A stretch of 64,000 nucleotides of DNA from Saccharicrinis sp963665705. Lineage in GTDB: Bacteria > Bacteroidota > Bacteroidia > Bacteroidales > Marinilabiliaceae. Positions 16,003 to 25,528 of the stretch are shown one piece after another. The position numbers and the translations under genes are program-made. The notes below the pieces were generated by a model. It was given only the letters and a program-made list of their open reading frames with translations, was not told the origin of the DNA and ran no database searches. Location of the stretch: the NCBI GenBank assembly GCA_963665705.1, contig OY762448.1, positions 1,922,001 to 1,986,000 on the forward strand. Direction: 5' to 3'. Position 1 is the first letter of the stretch; each line of letters opens with the position of its first letter.

Positions 16003-17004
16003 ATGAATAAGGAATTATTAAAAGTAAATAACCTCTCTGTAGGATATAATAGTGGATCTTCACTTTTGCACTCCGGTATAAATGTTGATGTAAAGAATGG
16101 TGAGTTTATTTGTTTATTGGGACCTAATGGTGCAGGAAAGTCTACTTTAATAAAAACTTTATCCGGATTTTTACAGCCAATGGACGGTGAGGTGTATTAC
16201 GGAAATAAAAATCTAAAAACACTTCCAGAATCTCAGATTTCAAAGATGGTAAGTGTGGTGCTTACTGATAGAATACAAATTCAAAATCTTACAGTATTTG
16301 AATTAGTAGCATTAGGAAGAACTCCCTATACCGGATTTTTTGGAAAGTTGACTCTTGATGATATCAAGCTTGTAAATAAAGCCATTGAAGAAGTAGGACT
16401 TAAGAATTTTTCATATAAGTCTATTGATAAAATGAGTGATGGAGAAAGGCAAAAAGCTATGATCGCCAAAGCTTTGGTTCAGGAAACTCCTTTTATTATT
16501 TTAGATGAACCTACAGCCTTTTTGGATCTGCCTGCCAAATTAGAAATTATGCAGCTATTAAAACGGTTGTCAAGTGAAAAGGGTAGAGGAATCCTACTGT
16601 CTACACATGATTTGGAAATGGCTTTGCAAATTGCAGATAAGATTTGGTTATTAGCCCAGGGCAAAGAGTTGAAGGTTGGAATTCCAGAAGATTTAGTACT
16701 GTCGAATGATTTTAAAACCTTTTTTGAAAGAGAAGGAGTGGTTTTTGATAATAATTCAGGTTCGTTTAAATATCAAAGAGTAAATAGTAAACCTATTGTT
16801 CTTGAGGGGGATAGTGTGGCTTTGAAATGGGTTGGAAGAGCTTTGTATCGTCAGGGTTATAAAACAGTTGATGAAGATTGTGATTATAAGATAAGAGTTG
16901 TTTCAAACTCAGAAAATAACTATATCCTTTATAAAAATGACACCTTCTTAATAGCGTGTAATAAAATACAAACCTTAATGGAAAAAGTAAAGGAAGTTTA
17001 TTAA
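16003..17004 (+). CDS. btuD: Cobalamin ABC transporter ATPase with C-terminal extension
   Basis: A 333-residue ABC ATPase with Walker A GPNGAGKST (about residues 42-50), signature MSDGERQK and Walker B FIILDEPT. The catalytic domain ends near residue 245. A further 85 or so residues follow (VVFDNNSGSFKYQ... to KVKEVY) that are not part of a standard BtuD; they look like a small alpha/beta module of unknown role. Last gene of the btu operon, convergent with the FKBP gene 14 bp away. Confidence 0.9.
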   Translation: MNKELLKVNNLSVGYNSGSSLLHSGINVDVKNGEFICLLGPNGAGKSTLIKTLSGFLQPMDGEVYYGNKNLKTLPESQISKMVSVVLTDRIQIQNLTVFELVALGRTPYTGFFGKLTLDDIKLVNKAIEEVGLKNFSYKSIDKMSDGERQKAMIAKALVQETPFIILDEPTAFLDLPAKLEIMQLLKRLSSEKGRGILLSTHDLEMALQIADKIWLLAQGKELKVGIPEDLVLSNDFKTFFEREGVVFDNNSGSFKYQRVNSKPIVLEGDSVALKWVGRALYRQGYKTVDEDCDYKIRVVSNSENNYILYKNDTFLIACNKIQTLMEKVKEVY

Positions 17005-17017
17005 TACTCAATTATTA

Positions 17018-17449
17018 CTAATAAAATTCCACTAGTTTAACGTCAAAAATTACCACCGCATACGGGCCTATCCTTCCACCAGAGCCTTTTTTACCCCATC
17101 CTAATTCGGGAGGAACAAAAAACTTATATCTAGCTCCGGGTTTCATCATCATTAAACCTTCCTGATAGCCTTCAATGGTTTCATTTAATTTGAATTCCAT
17201 TGTAGAGTTTTCTTTGTAGGTATCATCCAGTATTTTCCCTCCTAACAGCATGGCTCTTTGTTCTACAATAACGATACTATTTTCATTGGGGTAATCACCT
17301 TCTCCTTCTTTGATGATTTCATACTGCAGGCCGGAAGCTGTTTCGTTAATATTGGCTTTCTTTATATTGAGAGCTAGAAAGTCGTCAGAATTTTTTCTGT
17401 TTTGCCCTGCAGATCCTCCTAATTTTTGTTTTTTATTTCCTCTTGCCAT
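17018..17449 (-). CDS. FKBP-type peptidyl-prolyl isomerase
   Basis: A 143-residue cytoplasmic protein. It has a basic start (MARGNKKQKLGG), a linker, then a complete FKBP domain: GLQYEIIKEGEGDYP, LDDTYKENSTMEFKLNETI, and the FKBP signature VPPELGWGKKGSGGRIGPYA. The enzyme catalyses cis-trans isomerisation of Xaa-Pro bonds and helps protein folding. It has no signal peptide. A TATATTTG promoter box lies 16 bp upstream. Confidence 0.9.
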   Translation of the reverse strand: MARGNKKQKLGGSAGQNRKNSDDFLALNIKKANINETASGLQYEIIKEGEGDYPNENSIVIVEQRAMLLGGKILDDTYKENSTMEFKLNETIEGYQEGLMMMKPGARYKFFVPPELGWGKKGSGGRIGPYAVVIFDVKLVEFY

Positions 17450-17464
17450 AACTTAATTTTGCGG

Positions 17465-17472
17465 CAAATATA
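17465..17472 (-). promoter_or_regulatory. Bacteroidota -7 box (TATATTTG) for the FKBP gene
   Basis: Matches TAnnTTTG exactly on the minus strand, 16 bp from the ATG. No good -33 TTTG is seen at the usual distance. Confidence 0.4.
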
Positions 17473-17506
17473 ATAATTAGCATGTAAAGCTTAAATCTAT
17501 ATTGTC

Positions 17507-18538
17507 CTATTGCTTTAAAACGATATATACAGGTAAATGATCACTGTATCCATTTAAATAGGTCTTACCCCCAAAAGTTCTTAAAAGATACCCTTTGAAT
17601 CTACCTTCTTGTTGAAATAAAAATGGTTTGTTATAAACTACAACAGTATCAAGTGATAGACCTTTATTGCTTTTATCCAGGGGATTTGATATGATTATCT
17701 GATCAAATAAGTCCCATTCTCCTTTGTAGTATAGCGATCCTTTTCCTGATTTGAATATTTTAGTCATTGGATCATGTAATTGATAAGAAGGAGATAAATT
17801 TTCATTTTCTTTTAATAAGTACTTCGAAATTGAAATATCGGTAGGGTTATCATTTAAATCACCCATGGTGATGATTTTTGAATTAATATTTACATTAAGT
17901 AGTGAATCTATTATTTTTCTGTTTAATAGAGCAGCTGCTTTTCTGTGGGGTATACTTCTTTCAGTTCCACCATATCTGCTTGGCCAGTGGTTAACAATTA
18001 TGTGTATTGTGTCTGAATTTAATACCCCTTTTACTAATAATTGATCTCTTGTGTAAATTCTATTTCCTGAATCAATATCCTGAATCAATAATGGGTAAAG
18101 TTTTTTGTTAATGACTTTAAAAGATTCTGATTTATATAGTAAAGCAACATCGATACCTCTTTTATCAGGAGAGTCCTGATGTACGATTTGGTAATTGAAT
18201 TTGCTTAAATTCGGGTTGGCAATTAAATCTTCAAGAACACCTTTGTTTTCAACTTCGCAAACACCAATAATATCAGGAGCACTCATATTTACATCTTCAC
18301 CAAGATTAGAAATAACAGCACTCATTTTATCTATTTTTGAGTTGTATTTTTCAGAGTTCCAATTTCTAAATCCATCAGGAGTAAATTCTCCATCTCTGAT
18401 ATTAGGATCATTTATTGTGTCAAATAAATTTTCGAGATTGTAAAATGCAATAATACGTTTTTGAGAAGGTTTGTTTGTGCATTGACAAAATATAATTGAT
18501 AATAAGCATAATGTTATCACAGTAATTCTTGTATTCAT
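17507..18538 (-). CDS. Secreted endonuclease/exonuclease/phosphatase family lipoprotein
   Basis: A 343-residue protein with a lipoprotein signal (lipobox near FCQC, residue 20). The EEP-fold catalytic motifs are visible: FYNLENLFDTIND (Asn/Glu metal site), PDIIGVCEVENKGVLE, VNHWPSRYGGTE, MGDLNDNPTD and the terminal YSDHLPVYIVLKQ (His/Asp pair). Members hydrolyse phosphodiesters or phosphate esters; whether this one attacks nucleic acid or lipid cannot be told. It is exported, so it may scavenge phosphate from extracellular DNA. Confidence 0.85.
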   Translation of the reverse strand: MNTRITVITLCLLSIIFCQCTNKPSQKRIIAFYNLENLFDTINDPNIRDGEFTPDGFRNWNSEKYNSKIDKMSAVISNLGEDVNMSAPDIIGVCEVENKGVLEDLIANPNLSKFNYQIVHQDSPDKRGIDVALLYKSESFKVINKKLYPLLIQDIDSGNRIYTRDQLLVKGVLNSDTIHIIVNHWPSRYGGTERSIPHRKAAALLNRKIIDSLLNVNINSKIITMGDLNDNPTDISISKYLLKENENLSPSYQLHDPMTKIFKSGKGSLYYKGEWDLFDQIIISNPLDKSNKGLSLDTVVVYNKPFLFQQEGRFKGYLLRTFGGKTYLNGYSDHLPVYIVLKQ

Positions 18539-18735
18539 CTATCTAATTTATTTTTTTGTAATAGCTTAATTCAGATCAAGGTGAGGTATAGTTAATTTTA
18601 ATTGAGCTATTGTTTGAGCTAAAATTTATCCTTTCGGTGTAGACTTTTTTTATAGATAAAACAGAAATTACACATATTTTTTAGCTATCAAATAATAGTG
18701 ATGCTAATATACATTTTATTTAAACCACGAAGTTG

Positions 18736-19107
18736 TTATATTCCTATTTCTTTAATGATATCTCTGATTCTGTCAAGATGAATATCTAATAGTTGATGAT
18801 TCTTTTTTCGTAATTCAAGGTGATCTTTATAATATTCATGATCAATTGTAATTGGAAAATCTTTATTGTAATATTTTAACTCCTGTTCTTTTATATCTAT
18901 TCTACTTATAAGACTAATCAAGTTATCCTTATGTTCTTCTAGAGCTAAAAGTTCTATAGAGTTAAGCGCATCTTTTTTTCTTTCTTCAGGAAGCTTTTGA
19001 TTTTGCGAAATCATTAAATCAACTTCGTTTATAAATATTTCAAGTCTTTTTCTCCATAATTTATGTTCTAACTCGATGTCCATCAGATGTATTATCCCAT
19101 TCTTCAT
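18736..19107 (-). CDS. Hypothetical helical protein, 123 residues
   Basis: A soluble, charged and mostly helical protein (LEHKLWRKRLEIFINEVDLM, LRKKNHQLLDIHLDRIRDII), probably a coiled coil. An internal start at 19083 (MDIELEHKLW) is equally plausible. The family is not recognised. The 197-bp gap downstream (18539-18735) holds no feature that I can name. Neighbours are unrelated. Confidence 0.5.
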   Translation of the reverse strand: MKNGIIHLMDIELEHKLWRKRLEIFINEVDLMISQNQKLPEERKKDALNSIELLALEEHKDNLISLISRIDIKEQELKYYNKDFPITIDHEYYKDHLELRKKNHQLLDIHLDRIRDIIKEIGI

Positions 19108-19201
19108 TTTAATATGTTTTAAATGATGAGGTAAATTGCCTTAATAACTACTATTAAAAGTAAGAAATAATGATATAAAAAGCCAGATATTATGTATATC
19201 A

Positions 19202-19243
19202 AAAAAGAAAAGTTGGCTAATTACTTAACCAACTTTTCTTTTT
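19202..19243 (-). terminator. Bidirectional terminator after nadC
   Basis: Perfect 15-bp stem AAAAAGAAAAGTTGG / CCAACTTTTCTTTTT around a 12-base loop. The outer A and T runs give a T-tract on either strand. It ends the nadC transcript 16 bp past the stop codon. Confidence 0.8.
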
Positions 19244-19258
19244 AAATTAACTTTAATA

Positions 19259-20104
19259 TTATATTGCTTTTAAACTTAAATCTAAACTTTTAATATGATG
19301 TGTTAGTGCTCCAACCGAAATATAATCTACACCACATTCTGCATAGTCTCTTAATGTATCCAAGGTGATTCCTCCTGAAGATTCTGTTTCATATTTGCCA
19401 TTGATTAAATCAACTGCAGTTTTTGTTTCAGTAGGAGTAAAATTATCTAACATTATTCTATGAATACCGCCAACTTTTAAAACTTCGTTTAACTCATCAA
19501 AGTCGCGAACTTCAACTTCAATTTTTAAGTCTTTTCCTTTTTCTTTAAGGTACTTATGAACCGAGTTTATGGCCTTTTCAATTCCTCCAGCAAAATCAAT
19601 ATGGTTATCTTTAAGCATAATCATATCATATAAACCAATTCTATGATTAACTCCACCACCTATTTTTACTGCTAATTTTTCAATTTCGCGTAAACCAGGT
19701 GTCGTTTTTCTTGTATCCAAAACTTTTGTGTGAAGACCTTCAAGTTTTTTTACATATACATTCGTATTGGTGGCTATACCACTCATTCGTTGCATTATAT
19801 TTAAAACCAGACGTTCGGCTTTGAGCAAATCAAGAGTCTTACCTTCGACTATAAAAACAATATCACCTACTTTTACTTCTGTACCATCTTCAATAAAAGA
19901 TTCTATTTTAATATTAGGATCAAATTTTTTAAAAACCCTTTTAGCAATTTCAACTCCTGCTAAAATTCCATTTTCTTTAACTAAGAGTTGAGCTTTACCT
20001 ATCGCTGTTTCTGGGATACATGATTGAGAGGAATGGTCGCCATCACCTACATCTTCACGAATTGCATTATCAATAATGGCATTAAGTGTAGTTTCGTTAA
20101 TCAT
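19259..20104 (-). CDS. nadC: Nicotinate-nucleotide pyrophosphorylase (carboxylating)
   Basis: A 281-residue QPRTase: quinolinate + PRPP gives nicotinate mononucleotide + CO2, in de novo NAD synthesis. Family motifs are present: NAIREDVGDGDHSS near the start, ERLVLNIMQRMSGIAT, the active-site region VLDTRKTTPGLREIEK, GGGVNHRIGLYDMIMLKDNH and the terminal VDYISVGALTHH. Its first codons overlap the DUF4783 gene by 8 bp, so the two are co-transcribed. No nadA or nadB is in the window. Confidence 0.95.
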   Translation of the reverse strand: MINETTLNAIIDNAIREDVGDGDHSSQSCIPETAIGKAQLLVKENGILAGVEIAKRVFKKFDPNIKIESFIEDGTEVKVGDIVFIVEGKTLDLLKAERLVLNIMQRMSGIATNTNVYVKKLEGLHTKVLDTRKTTPGLREIEKLAVKIGGGVNHRIGLYDMIMLKDNHIDFAGGIEKAINSVHKYLKEKGKDLKIEVEVRDFDELNEVLKVGGIHRIMLDNFTPTETKTAVDLINGKYETESSGGITLDTLRDYAECGVDYISVGALTHHIKSLDLSLKAI

Positions 20105-20504
20105 CTTCTTTTTCTATTCTTAATTGATGAATATAGGTTTTGTTTTCTTTTTTCTTAGTTAAAAAATAGAACCTATATACATTGTTCGTACTTTGATATT
20201 TACCAATGGCAAAAGCGGAATTTTCTCTTTTCCCTTGATGAATAATTTTAAAACTCCTTATTGGATTGTGTTTAAAAAAATCATCTAATACAAGTTTAGC
20301 TTGAGACTCACTAAAGACTCCTGACTTTTGTGGTAAAACCAATTCAATTTTTCCGTTAAAGTAATTTGATAGTTCTTTAGCATTGGCATTTTGGGTTGCT
20401 TTAATAATGGAGTCCGGGAGTTGACTAAATGAGTCAGTAATTCTTCCAAATAATAACGTCATTATTAAAAGTCCCAAATATATTGTAGTCCTTGAACTTT
20501 TCAT
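20097..20504 (-). CDS. DUF4783 family secreted protein
   Basis: A 135-residue protein from the ATG at 20504 (MKSSRTTIYLGLLIM...), chosen over an ATG at 20543 because only the later start gives a signal peptide at the N-terminus. The mature part contains ANAKELSNYFNGKIELVLP, SESQAKLVLDDFFKHNP and YRFYFLTKKKENKTYIHQ, typical of the NTF2-like DUF4783 proteins commonly next to nadC in Bacteroidota. The function is unknown. It overlaps nadC. Confidence 0.75.
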   Translation of the reverse strand: MKSSRTTIYLGLLIMTLLFGRITDSFSQLPDSIIKATQNANAKELSNYFNGKIELVLPQKSGVFSESQAKLVLDDFFKHNPIRSFKIIHQGKRENSAFAIGKYQSTNNVYRFYFLTKKKENKTYIHQLRIEKEDD

Positions 20505-20767
20505 TTTACATTTTTTGGTTTGACAAAAATAATAGTAATACAAATACTAAACCATTAATTTGATATGAATTTAAGAATTTGTATAAAATTTCCCCATATA
20601 AAGGATTTTATACGCAGCTATCTTTAATTGGTTCTATTATTTTATATTTTTGCCATATATTATGATTAAAAGATGTGCTGTAGTTACTTATTAAAATGAT
20701 TTCCAGTTGATATAAAAGTAATGAAGGATTGTTTAATAAAAGATCATAACTCTTAAAAATACATTTA

Positions 20768-21241
20768 ATGAAAGTTATTTTAGTTTTAATAGGAAAAACA
20801 GACGAAAAATATTTGGATACAGGTATTGCAAAATATATAGATCGATTAAAACATTATATTCCTTTTGAAATTAAAATTATACCTGATATAAAAAATACCA
20901 AGAACTTATCTGAAAGTCAGCAGAAAGATAAAGAGGGGGAGATGATTATGCAACAATTTCAACCTGGTGATGAAGTGATATTGTTAGATGAAGGTGGCAA
21001 AATGATGTCTTCCCGGGATTTTGCAGGATTTATGGAACAAAAATTGTTGCGAGGCCTTAAGCGTTTAGTTTTTGTAGTTGGAGGTCCTTATGGCTTTTCA
21101 AATGAAGTGTACTCAAGAAGTAATGGAAAAGTATCCTTGTCAAAAATGACTTTTTCTCATCAGATGGTACGCTTGATTTTTACAGAGCAATTATATAGAG
21201 CAATGACCATTTTAAAGAATCAACCTTATCATCACGATTAG
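20768..21241 (+). CDS. rlmH: 23S rRNA pseudouridine-1915 N3-methyltransferase
   Basis: A 157-residue SPOUT methyltransferase of the usual length. Motifs: KVILVLIGKTDEKYLDTGI at the N-terminus, LLDEGGKMMSSRDFAGFM, the SAM-binding knot VFVVGGPYGFSNEVY and the C-terminal FTEQLYRAMTILKNQPYHHD. It methylates pseudouridine 1915 in helix 69 of 23S rRNA. The histidine-kinase gene starts 11 bp after the stop. A TATTTTTG box lies at 20645-20652 in the upstream gap. Confidence 0.95.
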   Translation: MKVILVLIGKTDEKYLDTGIAKYIDRLKHYIPFEIKIIPDIKNTKNLSESQQKDKEGEMIMQQFQPGDEVILLDEGGKMMSSRDFAGFMEQKLLRGLKRLVFVVGGPYGFSNEVYSRSNGKVSLSKMTFSHQMVRLIFTEQLYRAMTILKNQPYHHD

Positions 21242-21252
21242 AAATAATTAAT

Positions 21253-24200
21253 ATGCGAAATCGTTTATTGCGTTTTGTTTTAACATGGCAGGTGCTTTTG
21301 TTAGTTGTAACAATTTTGGTTACAATGCTATTTTCCTGGGCATATTTTAATTATAATAATCACTCTTTCAGTTCATTAAGATTTCAAAATATTTTACAGC
21401 AACAAGCCGTTGAGGCTGAGCGATTTGTTAAGGAGTTTAATACATATTTATCAGAAGGAGATGAGTGGAAGGCTGTAGATACTACTATGGTTTCTAAACC
21501 AAAAGGAATTGAAATTTTAGTTTATAATAAGGATTCTTTATGTTGTTGGACTAATCAGGTATTGCCTTTTAGAAATGAAAATGTTGCTATACTTAAAAAC
21601 AAAGTAGCTCAACTTGCCAATACTTGGTATTTAATTAAAAATAAAAAATATAAACAGTGGGATATATATTGTCTGGTGGCAATAAAAACAGAATATTCAT
21701 ATAATAACGAGTTTTTAAAAGAAGAGTTTGCTATTGATATTCCTGTTGCTTTTTGTAAAAAAATAAGTGTTAATGCTAATGCAAAAGGTGAAAAAGTTTA
21801 TGATATTGATGGCAACTATTTGTTTACAGCTCAGGATTGTAAACAATCAAATCCAACATATGCAAATTGGGGAATTGTATTTTTGCTTTTTAGTATCTTA
21901 TTATATATTCAAGTTTTTATTGTATTAATAAAAAGGCAAAAGTCCAGTCTGATATGTCATCTTATTTTTATTTTCAGTATTGTAATTAGCTCTATTTTAT
22001 ATTGGATACATATATCATTCCAATACCCTGCATTTTTGTTTGATACTAGTTTGTTTTCACCAGTATATTTTGGGGCTACAGAACTATTTCCAAATTTAGG
22101 TAGTGTTTTATTGTTTGCTATTCTTGTATTTTCTGAGGCCTTTCTTTTTTATAAATATGTTTTAATTCCATCTTATATCGCAAAGTTAAACAAGAATAAG
22201 TTTTATAGAAATTTAATTATTGCCGGAGTTTTAGCTTTTGTATTTGGATTTTGGCATATGCAAAATTATATAGTCAAGATATTAGTATCTAATTCTTTAT
22301 CGGCACCGATTCTTTTTAAAGTTTCAGATATACAATTCTTAGATTTAGTCAGGTTTTTTATTATAAGTTTGCTGTTGTTGTCAGCAGTGCTTGTTATGGA
22401 GAAAATATTTATTGTTTTCTTAAAGCAAGTCAGTAAAAAAGTACTGTCAGTAATTGTAACAATAGTTGTTGTTACACTGGCATTATATAGTTTCAGTATT
22501 ATATTCTGGGTTTATTCGTTAATGTTTTTGGTGGTAGCCAATATGTTAATTTGGGTTACCCGTCGTAAAAGTTACCATGCTTATTCTACATTTATATGGT
22601 TTGTGGCTGTGTTTTCGGTGTTTTCAGTATATTCCTTTTATTTTCATAATTATAACAAAGAAAGAGAAGAGCGTAAATTGCTGATTGAAAACCTTTCGTT
22701 TAGACTATCACAAGAGGAAGATCCTTTATCAGAGCTATTGTTGAAAGAATTAGAAGATGCTTTGAGTATGGATTCTGTTATAAAAGAAGAGATATTAAAG
22801 AAAGATTTAGATGTTGATGCTATTACAAAATATTTAAAGATCAATTATTTTCAAGGATACCTAGAACGTTATGAATTGCAGGTTATTCCTTGTTGGCCAG
22901 GAGGTGATGTAATTATAAATAGTGAGAATGAAAAGCATAATTGTTATGATTATTTTGATAGTATGCTACAAAGAGACGGATCCTGGGTATTAGGTAGTAA
23001 GCATTTTCATTTTCTTAAAAATCAGGCTGATTTAGTTACTTATTTTGGAGTGTTTAAGTTTTTTGAAGGTAATCCCGATAAGGAAATCTGTTTGTATTTG
23101 GAAATGGTTTCAAAACCATTTTTCGAAGGTCCTGGTTATCCGGAGTTATTATTATCAGAAAGAGAAAGTAAGCTGAAGGAACCCTTAACAAATTATTCGT
23201 ATGCAAAATATATAGACGGTCAATTAGCAAAAGAAGTAGGTGATTTTAAATATCCCATTCAACTCAATAGGTTAACATCAAAAGCAAAAAACTTTAAGTT
23301 TTTTAATTCTGAAGATTTTTCACATCTAATGTATCAACCTCAGGAAGATGTGTGTGTGATTTTATCTCTGCCAATTGTTAACTTCTCCATGATATTAATT
23401 GCATTTTCAATTCTCTTTGTATCGTTTTTTATATTTGGATCCTTTCTTATTTTACTGACCAGATTAAAGCGGGGGCGAATAATGTATGATTTTACCGTTC
23501 AGGAAAGGATTCAGATTGCATTTATTGGATTAATGATGGCTTTATTATTGGTTATAGCAAGTGGTTCAGTATGGCAAACAATCAGGAGATTTGAAGTGAA
23601 GAATAATCAGATTCTTTCAGAAAAAGTCAGGTCTGTATTGATGGAATTAGAGCATAAGATTGGTAATGAGGCGGAATTAACTCCGGATATGGAAGAATAT
23701 CTTGAATATCTTTTAAAGAAATTTTCCAGTATTTTTTATACCGATTTAAATCTATATGGTACCAATGGTAGGTTAATTGCAACATCCCGTCCTGAATTAT
23801 TTGATAAAGGCTTGTATGGTCACTTAATGAATAGTAAAGGATATATAGAATTAAATAGAAAGGGTGAGGTTGAATTTATTCATGAGGAAGCCATCGGTAG
23901 CCTTAGATATCTTTCTGTTTATGTTCCTTTTATCAATCAAAATAATGAAGTGTTGGCGTATTTAAATATGCCATATTTTGTAGGAACAAGTGAATTACGC
24001 GATGAAATTTCTTCGCTTGTAATGGGAATTGTTAATTTCTATTTGATTTTTCTTATTATCGTAATTGGTCTTACGGTTGTAGTTTCTCGTAAAATTACAC
24101 ACCCATTAAAAGCAATTCAATTAAAGATGGGGCAGTTGAGTTTGGGTAAACGAAACGAAAAAATAGAATATAAAGGTAAAGATGAAATAGGTCAATTAGT

Positions 24201-24939
24201 AATAGAATACAATAGGATGGTTGAAGAACTATCTCAAAGTGCGGAAAAATTAGCTAAAACAGAAAGAGAAATGGCATGGCGTGAGATGGCTCGACAAATA
24301 GCTCATGAAATTAAAAATCCATTAACTCCCATGAAGCTAAGTATTCAATATTTAGAAAAGGCAAATAAAGATAATGCCAGCGATTTTGATGAAAAGCTTA
24401 AAAAGGTATCCACAACATTGATTGATCAGATAGATAAACTTTCATCCATTGCATCTGAGTTTTCAAATTTTGCTAAGATGCCTATTGCAAAAAGAAAAAG
24501 AATAGATGTAGTTGAAGTATTATTACAATGTGTTTCTCTGTTTGATAAATCTCATAATGTAGATATTAATGTTGTAGATCATAATATTGATAACTATTGG
24601 ATTTATGCTGATCCTGAGCAGATGAATAGTGTATTTAATAATTTGTTGAAGAATGCTATTCAATCTATTCCCTCAAAACGGAAAGGGATTATTGATGTAA
24701 ATATAAAAAGCAATAAAGAGTATATTATTATTAAAATAACAGATAATGGCTTAGGCATCAATGAAGAGATTCAAGAGAAACTATTTTCGCCTAATTTTAC
24801 AACAAAAAGTAGTGGGATGGGATTAGGTTTGGCTATTGTTAAAAATATTGTGGTTAATAGTAAGGGTAAGATCTGGTTTAAAACAAAAATTGATCACGGA
24901 ACATCTTTCTACGTAGAATTTCCTGGTTATGATGAATAA
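21253..24939 (+). CDS. Large membrane sensor histidine kinase (NtrY-like)
   Basis: A 1228-residue kinase. The N-terminus has a transmembrane helix, an extracytoplasmic segment, then a block of about six helices (residues 200-460) and further helices near 710 and 930. A HAMP domain follows (KITHPLKAIQLKMGQLSLG), then the H-box IAHEIKNPLTPMKL (His about 1017), N-box NNLLKNAIQSIPS, G1 ITDNGLGI and G2 GMGLGLAIV. The form with two sensory regions and a NtrY-like kinase core is common in Bacteroidota. Its partner regulator is not adjacent; the next gene is convergent and encodes a degenerate LuxR regulator. The signal is unknown. Confidence 0.85.
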   Translation: MRNRLLRFVLTWQVLLLVVTILVTMLFSWAYFNYNNHSFSSLRFQNILQQQAVEAERFVKEFNTYLSEGDEWKAVDTTMVSKPKGIEILVYNKDSLCCWTNQVLPFRNENVAILKNKVAQLANTWYLIKNKKYKQWDIYCLVAIKTEYSYNNEFLKEEFAIDIPVAFCKKISVNANAKGEKVYDIDGNYLFTAQDCKQSNPTYANWGIVFLLFSILLYIQVFIVLIKRQKSSLICHLIFIFSIVISSILYWIHISFQYPAFLFDTSLFSPVYFGATELFPNLGSVLLFAILVFSEAFLFYKYVLIPSYIAKLNKNKFYRNLIIAGVLAFVFGFWHMQNYIVKILVSNSLSAPILFKVSDIQFLDLVRFFIISLLLLSAVLVMEKIFIVFLKQVSKKVLSVIVTIVVVTLALYSFSIIFWVYSLMFLVVANMLIWVTRRKSYHAYSTFIWFVAVFSVFSVYSFYFHNYNKEREERKLLIENLSFRLSQEEDPLSELLLKELEDALSMDSVIKEEILKKDLDVDAITKYLKINYFQGYLERYELQVIPCWPGGDVIINSENEKHNCYDYFDSMLQRDGSWVLGSKHFHFLKNQADLVTYFGVFKFFEGNPDKEICLYLEMVSKPFFEGPGYPELLLSERESKLKEPLTNYSYAKYIDGQLAKEVGDFKYPIQLNRLTSKAKNFKFFNSEDFSHLMYQPQEDVCVILSLPIVNFSMILIAFSILFVSFFIFGSFLILLTRLKRGRIMYDFTVQERIQIAFIGLMMALLLVIASGSVWQTIRRFEVKNNQILSEKVRSVLMELEHKIGNEAELTPDMEEYLEYLLKKFSSIFYTDLNLYGTNGRLIATSRPELFDKGLYGHLMNSKGYIELNRKGEVEFIHEEAIGSLRYLSVYVPFINQNNEVLAYLNMPYFVGTSELRDEISSLVMGIVNFYLIFLIIVIGLTVVVSRKITHPLKAIQLKMGQLSLGKRNEKIEYKGKDEIGQLVIEYNRMVEELSQSAEKLAKTEREMAWREMARQIAHEIKNPLTPMKLSIQYLEKANKDNASDFDEKLKKVSTTLIDQIDKLSSIASEFSNFAKMPIAKRKRIDVVEVLLQCVSLFDKSHNVDINVVDHNIDNYWIYADPEQMNSVFNNLLKNAIQSIPSKRKGIIDVNIKSNKEYIIIKITDNGLGINEEIQEKLFSPNFTTKSSGMGLGLAIVKNIVVNSKGKIWFKTKIDHGTSFYVEFPGYDE

Positions 24940-25518
24940 TTATGAAATATCTTCCATGCTGATGAGCTGATTTAAAATAGCATATACTGTTAATCCGGAA
25001 ACTGTTTTGATTCCTAGTTTTCGGGTTATATTTTTTCTATGTGAAATTACGGTATGAGCACTAATAAATAGTTCATTAGCTATTTCCTTATTTGTTTTTC
25101 CAAGTGCAATTTTTTGTAGAACTTCTTTTTCACGGTCACTAAGTTCTTCTGAGTTTTCTTGTTGAATGTACGTTTGTTGTACACTCTTAACCTGGTTGCG
25201 CAGCTTGCTTATTAAAATAGATTTATCATCAAAAACAGATAAGGTTTTATCATTTGTGTTTTTTGGTATAGGCGTATTGAATATGGAGATAACTGTCGCG
25301 TCAGGGGCGTGTTTTCTAATGTCCTCTTCAATATGTTGTATACTGCTTATGGTTGTATTGATTATAATCATGTTAGGCATGATTGAAACCAATGCTTCGT
25401 TCATTTCATCAGCACTTGAGATCTCTTCAATTTGAGTTATTGTTTTTAACTCATTTAAGATAGTAGATAATCCTTTTCGGACTAAATAAGAAGGTTCTGC
25501 AACTAAAATCCTTACCAT
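24940..25518 (-). CDS. LuxR/NarL-type regulator with degenerate receiver
   Basis: A 192-residue protein. Residues 1-120 follow the fold of a receiver (MVRILVAEPSYLVRKGLSTIL), but the phospho-acceptor Asp is Asn54 (NMIIINTT) and the acidic pair is reduced to Glu8. Residues 130-190 are an intact LuxR DNA-binding domain (LSDREKEVLQKIALGKTNKE, ANELFISAHTVISHRKNI). It is therefore unlikely to be switched by phosphorylation. It sits 10 bp after the hemerythrin-like gene on the same strand, so the two probably work together, for example in nitric oxide or oxygen stress. Confidence 0.82.
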   Translation of the reverse strand: MVRILVAEPSYLVRKGLSTILNELKTITQIEEISSADEMNEALVSIMPNMIIINTTISSIQHIEEDIRKHAPDATVISIFNTPIPKNTNDKTLSVFDDKSILISKLRNQVKSVQQTYIQQENSEELSDREKEVLQKIALGKTNKEIANELFISAHTVISHRKNITRKLGIKTVSGLTVYAILNQLISMEDIS

Positions 25519-25528
25519 TGTAGTAAAT

